From: Singulisphaera sp. GP187
GTDB taxonomy: Bacteria > Planctomycetota > Phycisphaerae > Phycisphaerales > SM1A02
Assembly (NCBI GenBank): GCA_945871915.1
Contig: CAMBXO010000011.1
Location: forward strand, 32,034-96,033
DNA: 64,000 bases
Direction: 5' to 3'
Part shown: positions 55,052 to 63,864 of the stretch, piece by piece
Numbering within the stretch: the stretch's first letter is position 1
Layout of the letters: every line of letters begins with the position of its first letter
Notes under the pieces: generated by a model
What the model was told of the DNA's origin: nothing
The model's database searches: none
The model's input: only the letters and a program-made list of their open reading frames with translations
Position numbers and translations under genes: made by a program

Positions 55052-56362
55052 ATGCGCGTTCTGCTTCTCACCATTGGATCGCACGGAGATGTTCACCCAT
55101 TCATTGACATCGCCGCGGCTCTGCAGCGTGCAGGACATGAAGCCGTTCTTGCAACCAATCCGTTGTTTCAGCAGCAAATCGAAAAAACTGGAATTGCCTT
55201 CGAGTCTTTGATGGATCGTGTGGACATTCGAGACCTGATCCGGGACTACCCGGTGATGGACGCGGTCTGGGGACCGTTGGTGGTCATGCGACAGCTGATC
55301 TTGCCGGATGTTCCTGCCCTTGTGAAACGAAGTCGCGAACTCATTCGAAGTTTGAAGCCTGACGCCGTGGTCTATCACCCGATTCTTTTTGGGGCGCCGT
55401 GGGCGTGCCAACTCGAGGGCGGGCCGCGAACCATTTCTGTGTCGCCTTCGCCTTTGCTGTGGTGCAATCCGCGGGACACGATGGTGCTGATGCCGGGTCG
55501 CTCAGCGAATCCATGGAAGTGGTCCGTGCAAATGGATGTTGTCATTGGAAAACTGGGCATGCGTCTGGCACTGGATCCGGGTTTGAATCGTGTGCGTCGC
55601 TCACTTGGATTGCCCAAGTTGAAAGACCAACTGCGTCGCGCAGCCACCGACGCAGACCTAAATCTTGGCATCTGGTCGCCGCTGTTTCGCGCGCCCTTAG
55701 AAGGTGATCCCGCCAAGTCAGTCGTAACCGGTTTTACATGGCACGATCGGGATCCAACACAACAGACACCCGACCCTGAACTGCTTTCATTCCTTGACGC
55801 TGGGGATCCCCCAATTGTCTTTTCACTTGGCTCAACCGGAGTGCATGCGCCGCAACGCTTCTTTGAGCACGCGGTGGTTGCAGCGCAGTCACTCGGAGCA
55901 AGGGCGCTGCTGGTGGTGGGTCGCGATCAGCCAACGCCCAGCAATATGCCCAAGGATTCTCGATTCAAAGCGGTTGCGTATGCGCCATATTCCGTCGTGT
56001 TTCCGCGTGCAAGTGTTGTGGTGCATCACGGTGGAGCCGGCACAACGGCGCAGGGCCTGCGATCGGGTCGCCCGTCCGTGGTCACGCCGATGGCGCACGA
56101 TCAGTTTGACAATGCCGCGAGAGTGCAGCGAATGCACGCTGGAAAAATGCTGCGGTTTTATCGCGTCACGGCCAAGCGGCTTGCCAAGGTCATTGCCGCC
56201 GTGCAGTCTGACCCAGCCTGTCTTGAGACGGCCACTCGGCTTGCCGCCGGTTTGCGGCGTGAGGATGGAGCGGTTGTGGCGGCTCGATGCATTGCAAGCG
56301 GATGGTCCGAAGGTCCTGCGTCAGCAGAACCAGTCGACAAGACGGTCCCTCGGAGCGGATAG
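55052..56362 (+). CDS. Glycosyltransferase of the GT1/GT28 (UGT-like) type
   Basis: 436 residues, GT-B fold. The N-terminal TIGSHGDVHPFIDIAAAL with its His resembles sterol and macrolide glucosyltransferases; the C-terminal nucleotide-sugar domain shows IVFSLGSTGVHAPQRFF and the signature VVHHGGAGTTAQGLRSGRP followed by MAHDQFDNAARV. Donor and acceptor cannot be read from the sequence; sterol, hopanoid or lipid acceptors are plausible for this type. GGGAG precedes the ATG at 55052. It is 9 bp after a methyltransferase and 3 bp before the GAF-GGDEF-EAL gene. Confidence 0.9.
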   Translation: MRVLLLTIGSHGDVHPFIDIAAALQRAGHEAVLATNPLFQQQIEKTGIAFESLMDRVDIRDLIRDYPVMDAVWGPLVVMRQLILPDVPALVKRSRELIRSLKPDAVVYHPILFGAPWACQLEGGPRTISVSPSPLLWCNPRDTMVLMPGRSANPWKWSVQMDVVIGKLGMRLALDPGLNRVRRSLGLPKLKDQLRRAATDADLNLGIWSPLFRAPLEGDPAKSVVTGFTWHDRDPTQQTPDPELLSFLDAGDPPIVFSLGSTGVHAPQRFFEHAVVAAQSLGARALLVVGRDQPTPSNMPKDSRFKAVAYAPYSVVFPRASVVVHHGGAGTTAQGLRSGRPSVVTPMAHDQFDNAARVQRMHAGKMLRFYRVTAKRLAKVIAAVQSDPACLETATRLAAGLRREDGAVVAARCIASGWSEGPASAEPVDKTVPRSG

Positions 56363-56365
56363 CCT

Positions 56366-58339
56366 TTGGCAACCATGCCGCTTCGAAAGAAAAAACCTGC
56401 GCGTGGAAAGGCCGTGGCTCGCAAGTCGGCTCGCAAAGCGGTTCTTACAAAAGCCAGAAAATCATCTCGCCAATCGTCTCGCCAATCTGCTGGTGAGTCG
56501 GCCCAAAGTTTGCAGGCGCGGGTGACCGAACTCGAAAGCAAATTAAAGGACATGCGGGTATTGGAAGCCTTCACCGCAACGTTGTTGCACTTCACGCAGG
56601 AAGTGGACGACATTTTGTGGGATGTGGCACGACTCGCCGTGGCGCGATTGGGATTGGAGGATTGCGTCATTTATTTGATCGATAAGGACCGAGGCGATCT
56701 GGTGCAGCGGGCCGCATTTGGTCCGAAGAATCCCAAAGGCCACGAAATCCTTGAGCCAATTCGCATTCCACTTGGCAAGGGAATTGTTGGATCCGTTGCG
56801 GTCACTGGCAACGCGGAACGCATCCAAGACACTCTCCAAGATCCGCGCTACATTCAGGATGACCAGATGAGGCGTTCTGAACTGGCCGTTCCCATCTTTC
56901 ACGGCGAAACAGTGATCGGTGTCCTAGATAGCGAACACAGCCAGCGGGACTTCTTCACTGCGTGGCATCAGGACTTATTCGTGGCGATTGCCTCCATGGC
57001 GGGTGGTCGCATCGCCGCAGCCCGTCTGGCAGAAGAGCGATATCAGTTGGCTACTCGCGACACGCTGACGGGCCTTGCCAATCGCAGCGAACTGATTCGG
57101 GAATTGCAAAAGCGACTCGATCAGGCCACATCAACCGTGTCCGTCATCTTTCTCGACTTGGACCACTTCGGCGTGATCAATGACTCCCTGAGCCACCTTG
57201 CGGGTGACGAACTGTTGTGCGCCATTGGCGATCGCATCAAGAAAAATACTCCTGCCGGCGGATTTGCCTCACGATTTGGTGGCGATGAGTTCGTCGTTGT
57301 GGTTGATTGCACGCTGGCCCTCGGGCGCAGCATTGCCGAAAAGATGTGTGCAAGTATTTCCGAGGTGCTTCGCGGCGGTGCCCTCGCCGGATTGCAAGTT
57401 GCATGTAGCGGTGGCGTGGCTGTAGGAATCGCCGGCAATGCCGCGGTGGATGTCTTGCACCAAGCGGATCTTGCCATGTATGAGGCCAAACGAACCGGCC
57501 GCAATCGGGTGCAGGTGCATGACAGCAATCTGGCAGCTCGCCGGCGCCGCGAACAGCGCATCGTTGTGGATCTCATGCGTTCGATCGATGGTGAGGACGG
57601 AACCCTTGTGGTCAACTTTCAACCGATTTACACACTGCCGGGGCGCAAGATGGTGGCAGCCGAAGTGCTTGCTCGGTGGGTTCATCCGGAACTCGGCCTC
57701 GTATCTCCATCGGAATTTGTGCCAGCCGCGGAACGAACCGGCAATATCCATCGCCTTGGACAGACCATTCTGTGCCGCGCGTTTTCCCAGATCCGTCAAT
57801 GGAAGCCATTGGCCACGAATTTTGTTTTCAATGTCAATGTCTCGCCGTTGCAACTTCAACAGGATGGCTTTGCCGCTCACTTCATGAAGTGGCTGAAGCA
57901 GGCTGATGTGCCGCCAACCATGATCGCGTGCGAAGTGACAGAGTCGGCCTTGCTTGGCGACGAAGCCAAATCGTTGAGAGTTCTGAATGACATTGCCCAC
58001 GAAGGTGTGAAACTTGTTCTGGATGATTTCGGAACGGGCTATGCGTCGCTGAGCACGCTGGTTCGGTATCCATTTCATGCCATCAAGATTGATCAGCGCT
58101 TTGTTCGCGGTCTGATTCACGCCAATGAAGCGGACGCAAAGGCGGCTCGTACCGTTGTGTCCACCGTTCTCGCTTTGAGTCAGGAGTTAGAACTCGACTG
58201 CACCGCTGAAGGCGTCGAGACCCTCGAACAGTTGCTGGCGCTGCAGGATTTTGGCTGCACACTGGTTCAGGGGCGAGGTCCAGGCCTTTCGGATGCCGTT
58301 GCGCCAGAAGTTTTTGAATTGCTTCTACGGGATCGTTGA
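56366..58339 (+). CDS. GAF-GGDEF-EAL cyclic-di-GMP protein with basic N-terminus
   Basis: 657 residues. Residues 7-40 are Lys/Arg/Ser/Ala-rich like a histone H1 tail, then a short coiled coil (45-62). GAF domain about 70-222. The diguanylate cyclase domain has intact GGDEF (305-309) with no I-site RxxD before it. The phosphodiesterase domain keeps the metal and catalytic set: EVL (433-435, for EAL), N489/N491, E523, DDFGTG (553-558), K574 and E615; the final QGRGPG replaces the usual QGYxxxxP. It may make and degrade c-di-GMP. TTG start at 56366 with GGAG at 10 nt; the ATG at 56375 is the alternative. Confidence 0.9.
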   Translation: MATMPLRKKKPARGKAVARKSARKAVLTKARKSSRQSSRQSAGESAQSLQARVTELESKLKDMRVLEAFTATLLHFTQEVDDILWDVARLAVARLGLEDCVIYLIDKDRGDLVQRAAFGPKNPKGHEILEPIRIPLGKGIVGSVAVTGNAERIQDTLQDPRYIQDDQMRRSELAVPIFHGETVIGVLDSEHSQRDFFTAWHQDLFVAIASMAGGRIAAARLAEERYQLATRDTLTGLANRSELIRELQKRLDQATSTVSVIFLDLDHFGVINDSLSHLAGDELLCAIGDRIKKNTPAGGFASRFGGDEFVVVVDCTLALGRSIAEKMCASISEVLRGGALAGLQVACSGGVAVGIAGNAAVDVLHQADLAMYEAKRTGRNRVQVHDSNLAARRRREQRIVVDLMRSIDGEDGTLVVNFQPIYTLPGRKMVAAEVLARWVHPELGLVSPSEFVPAAERTGNIHRLGQTILCRAFSQIRQWKPLATNFVFNVNVSPLQLQQDGFAAHFMKWLKQADVPPTMIACEVTESALLGDEAKSLRVLNDIAHEGVKLVLDDFGTGYASLSTLVRYPFHAIKIDQRFVRGLIHANEADAKAARTVVSTVLALSQELELDCTAEGVETLEQLLALQDFGCTLVQGRGPGLSDAVAPEVFELLLRDR

Positions 58340-58342
58340 ACC

Positions 58343-58933
58343 ATGCAACACAATGCTGTGCAGATGGATCGTGTCCAACAAGAAACACCGAAAGCTGGAA
58401 TTCTTGAAGTCGTCTGCGGACCCATGTTTGCAGGCAAGACCGCGTTCCTGATGCGGCACATTGTTGAGCAACAGCAGCTGGGAAAGGTGGTGTGCGTTCT
58501 TCAACCCGCACATGACACGCGATCCGGAAATGGTTCCATTCGTGCCCATAACGGAAAGAAAATGCCAGCACAGACCGTTGAAGCCGCCGAACACGTGGTC
58601 GCGCTTGCAGCGAACGCATCGGTAGTGGTGATCGACGAGGCTCACTTTCTGGGTGGGCAGCTTGTGGAACCCTGTCGCGAATTGCTGAAGCGCGGATATC
58701 GGGTCATGGTGGCAGGCATCGACACCGACCATCTGGGCGATGCGTTTGAGCCCTTTCCGGCGTTGTGCTCCATGGCGCATGCGGTGCACCGATTACACGG
58801 AGTGTGTACGCAATGCGGCTCACCATCCACTCATACTGCGCGGCTTGTGCAAAGCGAGGATCGATTTCTGGTTGGAGGCGCCGAGTCCTATGAGCCCCGG
58901 TGTGGTTCATGCTTCAAACGAGTACCCCAATGA
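58343..58933 (+). CDS. tdk: Thymidine kinase
   Basis: Salvage enzyme phosphorylating thymidine (type II, 196 residues). Walker A GPMFAGKTAFLM lies near residue 26, the Walker B-like IDEAHFL follows, then the lasso and a zinc site with CxxC pairs (VCTQCG and RCGSC). It starts 3 bp after the c-di-GMP gene and its stop overlaps the start of the nucleoside transporter (ATGA). This coupling explains the pair: import followed by trapping of thymidine. It complements nrdJ for dNTP supply. Confidence 0.95.
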   Translation: MQHNAVQMDRVQQETPKAGILEVVCGPMFAGKTAFLMRHIVEQQQLGKVVCVLQPAHDTRSGNGSIRAHNGKKMPAQTVEAAEHVVALAANASVVVIDEAHFLGGQLVEPCRELLKRGYRVMVAGIDTDHLGDAFEPFPALCSMAHAVHRLHGVCTQCGSPSTHTARLVQSEDRFLVGGAESYEPRCGSCFKRVPQ

Positions 58934-60207
58934 CGCACGCCATCGGATTTCTTGGCATTGGCGTCATTCTGCTCATTGGGTTTGCGCTCTCCACCAATCG
59001 TCGCCGCATCGATCCCCGCACAATTTTGGTTGGGCTTGCCATGCAGTACGCGTTGGCGTACCTGTTGCTTCGATTTCCGCCGGTCGTTGCAGTCTTTGAT
59101 GGACTAGCCACCGTGGTTACACGGGTCATCTCATTCGCTGATGCGGGGTCGTTCTTCATTTTCGGCAAAGCAACTGATGCGGGCGGGCCATGGGGTTTCA
59201 TCTTTGCTGTCAAAGTGCTTCCGATCATCATTTTCTTCGCGTCCCTTATGGCGGTTCTGTATCACCTTGGCATCATGCAGCGAGCCGTCGCCGTGCTGGC
59301 GTGGGTTCTGCGGAGAACGCTTCACATTAGCGGCGCCGAGGCCCTTTCGTCTGCTGCCAATATTTTTGTTGGGCAAACCGAAGCGCCACTCACAGTCAAA
59401 CCATTCATTGCCAACATGACGCGGTCGCAGATCATGACCATTATGGTTGGCGGCTTTGCATCTATTGCCGGCAGCGTGATGGCGGCGTATATCGTGATCG
59501 TCGGCGGCGAAGATGAAACCACACGCATCATGGTGGCCAAGCATTTCATGACCGCAAGCGTTATGTCCGCACCGGCAAGTATTGTGATGGCCAAGTTAAT
59601 GCTGCCAGAGACGGAGCCGGTACCTGAAGAATCTCTCACAGCATTGGATTCAATGGCGTCGACCAATGTCAATGTGATTGATGCCGCGGCAGAAGGGGCG
59701 ACTGATGGCTTACGCCTTGCCCTCAATGTTGCATCCATGCTGATCGCCTTTGTGGCACTGCTTGCCATTCTCAACTATCCGCTTGCGGCGCTAAGTGAAA
59801 TCGGGCCGATCGCCGCATGGCGACTCGAACACGGTCTTCCGGTGTTCACGCTTCAGAATCTCTTGGGATATCTGTTTACACCACTGGCGTGGTGCCTTGG
59901 TGTTGGTACGGATGCGCACACGGTTGGCACGCTTATGGGGCAGCAGATCATCGCGACAGAGTTTGTTGCCTATCTGGATCTTGCCGAAGCCATCAAGGAC
60001 GGGTCCATTTCTCCACGCGGCGCACAGATCGCCACGTTCGCGTTGTGCGGATTTGCAAACTTTCCGTCTATTGCGATCCAAATCGGCGGACTCAGTGCCA
60101 TGGCCCCAAGTCGACGAAGTGACTTTGCCACGATCGGATTGAGAGCCATGACGGCGGGGGCTCTTGCCTGCTGGATGACGGGCGCGGTCGCGGGCACATT
60201 CTTGTAG
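58930..60207 (+). CDS. nupC: NupC/CNT-family nucleoside transporter
   Basis: 425 residues with about ten membrane helices. CNT motifs: NIFVGQTEAPLTVKPF, MTIMVGGFASIAGSVMAAYI, MSAPASIVMAKLMLPE, TEFVAYLDL and FALCGFANFPSIAIQIGG, which shape the nucleoside site. The start is the ATG at 58930 within the tdk stop (ATGA). Concentrative, H+- or Na+-coupled import of nucleosides is the family function; pairing with tdk suggests thymidine or other pyrimidine nucleosides. Confidence 0.93.
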   Translation: MTHAIGFLGIGVILLIGFALSTNRRRIDPRTILVGLAMQYALAYLLLRFPPVVAVFDGLATVVTRVISFADAGSFFIFGKATDAGGPWGFIFAVKVLPIIIFFASLMAVLYHLGIMQRAVAVLAWVLRRTLHISGAEALSSAANIFVGQTEAPLTVKPFIANMTRSQIMTIMVGGFASIAGSVMAAYIVIVGGEDETTRIMVAKHFMTASVMSAPASIVMAKLMLPETEPVPEESLTALDSMASTNVNVIDAAAEGATDGLRLALNVASMLIAFVALLAILNYPLAALSEIGPIAAWRLEHGLPVFTLQNLLGYLFTPLAWCLGVGTDAHTVGTLMGQQIIATEFVAYLDLAEAIKDGSISPRGAQIATFALCGFANFPSIAIQIGGLSAMAPSRRSDFATIGLRAMTAGALACWMTGAVAGTFL

Positions 60208-60257
60208 CGACCAACATCGGGGTCAATTCATTTAGGCAACGGGGTTAGTATGCCGTT

Positions 60258-61352
60258 ATGAAAACGCCAACGGTCTCAACCATGCTGACGAACATTCAGG
60301 CGTTGTTCGAAAACGAGACTGGCATGCCGCTGGCCAAGGCCACGCGATCGCAGTTGGAGATTCTTCTCAACGACGCCATCAAGCGGACCGTTGGCATGAA
60401 GGGCAAAGAGCAATTTTCGTCCCGTGAAGTCACGGTGCTTCTGACGGATTTGCGTGGTTTCACGGCTATTTCTGAGGAGCACACCGCTCCGGTTCTCTTG
60501 GACATTCTGAATCGCTACCTCATTCGAATGAGCGAGATTGCCATTCGCCACGGCGGCACGATCGACAAATTCATGGGTGACGCCATCATGGTGTTGTTTG
60601 GTGCACCATTCTCCCACGAAGAAGATGTCTCGCGGGCGGTTCACTGCGCGGTGGACATGCAGATTGCCATCTTTGAAATCAATAAGAACCACCGCGAGCA
60701 GGGGCTGCCCGAACTGAACATGGGCATCGGTCTCAATACCGGTACGGTCATGGCGGGGCTGCTGGGTTCAGACTTGTACACCGAGTACACCGTCATCGGC
60801 GATGAAGTCAATCTTGCGTCGCGCATCGAGGCGTACAGTCTGCGCGGTCAAGTGCTGATTAGCGAGGCAACGTATGCACGCGTGAAGGATTTTGTCACCG
60901 TTTCGGAGCCAATGGATGTGTATGTCAAGGGCAAGAAGGATCAGATCAATCTGTACGAGGTGCTTGCTATTCCATCACTCGGCAAGACCGTTCCACGCCA
61001 GGAAATTCGCAAGAGCCCACGAGTTGAAACGAACATGCCATTCTCGTTTTTCACCATCGAGGACAAAATCGTTTCAGCCGATTCCCACGCGGGAACGATT
61101 CTTGACCTCAGTTACAACGGTGTTCTTGCGGTGGTCGATTGTGACCTTGCGGCGCAGACCGACATCAAAATGGATCTCAACTTTTCGCTTGCCGGCACCA
61201 CGGCAACCAATGTGTACGCACGCGTGTTGCGCACCTTTGAGCGGGACGGCAAGCGATTGGCGTGCATCGAGTTCACCTCAGTCAGTGTGCAGAGCAACAT
61301 CAACATTCGGCACTTTGTTCAGTTGTTGATTCAGGGCGGCGTGACGAAATAG
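60258..61352 (+). CDS. Class III adenylate cyclase fused to a PilZ domain
   Basis: 364 residues. The cyclase domain (about 52-235) has the metal aspartates D64 (TDLRGFT) and D108 (GDAIMVLFG), the purine-selecting K104 with T178 (class IIIb, Lys/Thr) and the transition-state pair N185/R189 (NLASRIE). All predict an active ATP cyclase. The C-terminal part (about 248-355) is a PilZ domain with RKSPR (251-255) and DLSYNG (283-288), matching the c-di-GMP-binding RxxxR and (D/N)xSxxG motifs. So c-di-GMP may control cAMP production. A c-di-GMP enzyme is encoded 2 kb upstream. Start ATG 60258, no clear ribosome site. Confidence 0.9.
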   Translation: MKTPTVSTMLTNIQALFENETGMPLAKATRSQLEILLNDAIKRTVGMKGKEQFSSREVTVLLTDLRGFTAISEEHTAPVLLDILNRYLIRMSEIAIRHGGTIDKFMGDAIMVLFGAPFSHEEDVSRAVHCAVDMQIAIFEINKNHREQGLPELNMGIGLNTGTVMAGLLGSDLYTEYTVIGDEVNLASRIEAYSLRGQVLISEATYARVKDFVTVSEPMDVYVKGKKDQINLYEVLAIPSLGKTVPRQEIRKSPRVETNMPFSFFTIEDKIVSADSHAGTILDLSYNGVLAVVDCDLAAQTDIKMDLNFSLAGTTATNVYARVLRTFERDGKRLACIEFTSVSVQSNINIRHFVQLLIQGGVTK

Positions 61353-61375
61353 ATCAGGCAATCGCCCAGCCCGTG

Positions 61376-62197
61376 TCACGCAGGTTTCTTCGCAGGCGCG
61401 TTCGTCTGAAACGCATCGTTCAAGAGTGCGCCAAGCCGCACGCCAGCCATTTGCAGTCGCTCGTTCACCACTGGGGACCATTGCTTGTAGTACGCGGTAT
61501 CCACCTTCAGGTCGGCGGGTGGTTGCTTATAAAGTTGAATCGTGATGACCAGCGACTCATTGGCCCATGCAAGCGCATCCAAGTTGGCTAGCCATTGTTT
61601 ACGTTGTTCATCGGTGATGGCTTGTCGAAGGTCCGCCGACATCACGGCCCAGCCACCCTTCGTGTCTCGCAGCCGCCGTTGAATCAAATCCGTGTCAAAC
61701 ACCTTGTGCAAGTTTGATTTCTTGCCAAAGCTCTGCACGGTGAGTTTGTTCCCACCAAGATCCTCCTTGTAGGACACATGGAGCGGCTGGTGAATGTCCC
61801 CCACAAAGTGCAGAAGAAATTTCAGAGCTTCCACACGCTTGGCCTTGGGTTGGCTTGCATCCTTCAACGTGGCAAGATTGGTGGCAATGGCGGTGACAAT
61901 CTGTTCACCGCCGGCACCATCCCGCTTCATGTCGATGGATTGGGCTCCGCGTGGTGCATTGATGTAGTGCAGCGATTTGGCCCAGTCATAACTCTTGTCG
62001 CTCTTGATTTCGTCTGCCCAGCAGCACGCATCGGCAAGCGTTTCTTCCCCGATCAAATCACTGATGGCTTTGGCTGTCTCTTTGGATAGTGAAGCCGCTG
62101 CAATCGCACCAATAATCTTGTGACCATCGGCGCCCCATCCAAAGCATGTGCCATGAATCGAGAGTGCCAGAAGAACGGCGACAAGTGGTCGGAGCAT
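61376..62197 (-). CDS. S1/P1-type secreted nuclease
   Basis: 273 residues, zinc-dependent single-strand nuclease family. A signal peptide ends before FGWGADGHKIIG; the mature N-terminal Trp, which binds zinc in P1 nuclease, would be in this segment. The metal residues continue in CCWADEIKSD, HYINAP, LLHFVGDIHQPLHVSYKEDLGGN and NLHKVFDTDLI (usually NLHxxWD; here Phe). Function is degradation of RNA/ssDNA outside the cell for nutrients. It overlaps no neighbour; the divergent YdeI-like gene starts 58 bp away. Confidence 0.9.
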   Translation of the reverse strand: MLRPLVAVLLALSIHGTCFGWGADGHKIIGAIAAASLSKETAKAISDLIGEETLADACCWADEIKSDKSYDWAKSLHYINAPRGAQSIDMKRDGAGGEQIVTAIATNLATLKDASQPKAKRVEALKFLLHFVGDIHQPLHVSYKEDLGGNKLTVQSFGKKSNLHKVFDTDLIQRRLRDTKGGWAVMSADLRQAITDEQRKQWLANLDALAWANESLVITIQLYKQPPADLKVDTAYYKQWSPVVNERLQMAGVRLGALLNDAFQTNAPAKKPA

Positions 62198-62254
62198 TTC
62201 GATAGCCTATCCGTTGTCAGTTTGCGTGGCCACCGATTCGAAGGAGAGACGGAC

Positions 62255-62848
62255 ATGGGTACTCGAGATCGGCGCGTCGATGCCTACATTGCTCGCTCTG
62301 CTGCCTTTGCACATCCGATTCTCAAGTCACTCAGGGCACACATGCATCAAGCGTGTCCAGCGGTCCAGGAGACCCTGAAATGGGGGCATCCGTCTTTCCA
62401 ATATCACGGGATTCTTGCTGGAATGGCGGCATTTCAGGCGCACTGCGTCTTTGGGTTTTGGAAACATGAAGTCATCGTGAAGGACTCAAAGCGAGCTCGC
62501 CAAGCGATGGGTTGTTTCGGTCGAATCACAAAGGCGTCCGACTTACCGTCCAAGCCAGCGTTTACACGCTTTGTGGTGCATGCAATGAAATTGAATGAGC
62601 AGGGCGTCAAAGCGGTTCGCAGTAAAACCCGACCTCGTGTTCCTGTTGCGATGCACCCCCAATTCAAGTTGGCACTCAGTAAGAAAAAGAAAGCGAAGCA
62701 GTTTCTTGACCAACTGTCACCCAGCCAACAGCGGGACTATCTGGAATGGATTGCCGAGGCCAAGCAGGACGCAACCCGCGCGCGACGCATCACGCAAGCG
62801 GTCGCATGGCTTGCACATGGCAAGCCACACAATTGGAAGTACATGTAG
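62255..62848 (+). CDS. DUF1801/YdeI-like protein
   Basis: 197 residues. The N-terminal part (VDAYIARSAAFAHPILKSLRAH, then LKWGHPSFQYHGILAGMAAF and CVFGFWKHEVI) is a DUF1801-type fold. The C-terminal part (LSPSQQRDYLEWIAEAKQDATRARRITQAVAWLAHGK, cited in part) is the YdeI/OmpD-associated helical domain, with its Lys-rich segment before it. B. subtilis YdeI relatives protect against antimicrobial peptides, but no function is established for this architecture. The ATG at 62255 has a strong GAAGGAGA site. Divergent from the nuclease. Confidence 0.82.
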   Translation: MGTRDRRVDAYIARSAAFAHPILKSLRAHMHQACPAVQETLKWGHPSFQYHGILAGMAAFQAHCVFGFWKHEVIVKDSKRARQAMGCFGRITKASDLPSKPAFTRFVVHAMKLNEQGVKAVRSKTRPRVPVAMHPQFKLALSKKKKAKQFLDQLSPSQQRDYLEWIAEAKQDATRARRITQAVAWLAHGKPHNWKYM

Positions 62849-62933
62849 GAATCGGTGGCATTGCCCGGCGATCGATTGCAATGGGCGGCCAGAGTCGGAC
62901 ACGCACCCTCCCCGGAACAAATCGCTCACTCCA

Positions 62934-63308
62934 TCATCTGGCCGGATCGGTCGGCCAGTCCTTCGTCGCCGCCTCGAGCATCCCCTGCAACACCGGCAGC
63001 TCCTCGGTCACCGTCTTCCAGAGCCGATCAAAATCGACTCCCCAATAGACATGAATCAGCACATTCCGCATGCCGGCGATCTGCGCCCAAGGGACTTCTG
63101 GTGCACGGCTCCGGCCGGCCTCCGAGGTGCGCGAAGCCGCCTCGCCGATCTCAAGGATCGCATGCATCAGGGCGCGCGCCAGCATGGGATCCGTGTCGAG
63201 GCTCTTACGGGACTTGCATTGGGTGAAGCCGATTGCCTGGCGCGCCGCATCAATCATGTGCTGGATGCGGATCCGATCTTCCGGAGCGCCGGGATGTTTA
63301 CGCGGCAT
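62934..63308 (-). CDS. hepT: HepT-like toxin (DUF86 ribonuclease)
   Basis: 124 residues of the HEPN/DUF86 family. The catalytic RX4HXY motif is intact: RNVLIHVY (R81, H86, Y88). HepT toxins cleave RNA; the partner MntA nucleotidyltransferase inactivates the toxin by AMPylating the Tyr of this motif. The hepT start overlaps the mntA 3' end by 11 bp, the usual antitoxin-first order. The region is visibly richer in G and C than the preceding genes, and together with the second nucleotidyltransferase gene at the window end it looks like acquired DNA. Confidence 0.88.
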   Translation of the reverse strand: MPRKHPGAPEDRIRIQHMIDAARQAIGFTQCKSRKSLDTDPMLARALMHAILEIGEAASRTSEAGRSRAPEVPWAQIAGMRNVLIHVYWGVDFDRLWKTVTEELPVLQGMLEAATKDWPTDPAR

Positions 63309-63600
63309 GCAGCAGACGTGCCTCTCGCAGCACCTCGTCGCGGAAGTAACCGGACAGATCGGCCGGAGTCCTTAGGTCAACGGTGCGGCCGAGGATCTTC
63401 GAAAACTCCATCTGCAATCCCGCGAACCCGATGAATCCAGGAGCCATTCCCGGGCGGAATTCGACCAGCACGTCGATGTCGCTGCTCGGCGAGAAGTCCT
63501 CGCGAAGCACGCTTCCGAACAGGCTAAGCCGTGCGATACCGTGTCGCCGGCAGAAGTCGGCGATCTCGGCGAGCGGGGTATGGATCGGTAGCGGCGACAT
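63298..63600 (-). CDS. mntA: MntA-like nucleotidyltransferase antitoxin
   Basis: About 100 residues from the ATG at 63600. A minimal nucleotidyltransferase with the GSX10DXD motif intact (GS at 29-30, D41 and D43 in SDIDVLVEF). In the HepT/MntA pair of other bacteria this enzyme transfers AMP groups to the toxin. The frame remains open to 63789, with another Met at 63624, but the upstream part is not family-like. Its stop is in the hepT start region, so the two are one transcription unit. Confidence 0.85.
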   Translation of the reverse strand: MSPLPIHTPLAEIADFCRRHGIARLSLFGSVLREDFSPSSDIDVLVEFRPGMAPGFIGFAGLQMEFSKILGRTVDLRTPADLSGYFRDEVLREARLLHAA

Positions 63601-63688
63601 CGCCGAGGATTCTACCCGGTCCATTGAGACATCCCAGTCGACATCGCGGTTGTAGCGCGCACGTCCCAAAACGACGCACGCACGCTGC

Positions 63689-63724
63689 AAAAACGCGAAC
63701 GCCCCGGCAGTTCGGCCTGGGCGT
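63689..63724 (-). terminator. Terminator-like hairpin upstream of mntA
   Basis: ACGCCC (63699-63704) pairs with GGGCGT (63719-63724), continued by GGC/GCC after one mismatch, with a 6-nt loop; on the minus strand a run of five T follows after three bases. It lies about 90 nt before the mntA start, in the 194-bp gap 63601-63794 that has no supported gene. It may be a leader attenuator or the remnant end of a lost gene. Confidence 0.4.
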
Positions 63725-63831
63725 CCACTCTTAACCTGGTGACGCGGTGCCCATACCGTTGCAGTCAACGACCGAGGTAGACTCGGCATCGCCCATGGTC
63801 ATCCTCGGCCCCAAGATCATCGAACAAGTGA

Positions 63832-63864
63832 GCGAGCTGTGCGCGAGCTGTGCGCGGGCTGTGG
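63832..63864 (+). repeat. 11-bp tandem repeat (two perfect copies, one imperfect)
   Basis: gcgagctgtgc occurs at 63832-63842 and 63843-63853, followed by the imperfect gcgggctgtgg (63854-63864). The extra 11-bp copy shifts the frame of the nucleotidyltransferase gene around it. Confidence 0.8.

Noticed and set aside
62849..62933. Possible RNA gene between the YdeI-like gene and hepT
   Set aside because: The 85 bp show no cloverleaf or strong stem; nothing can be supported.
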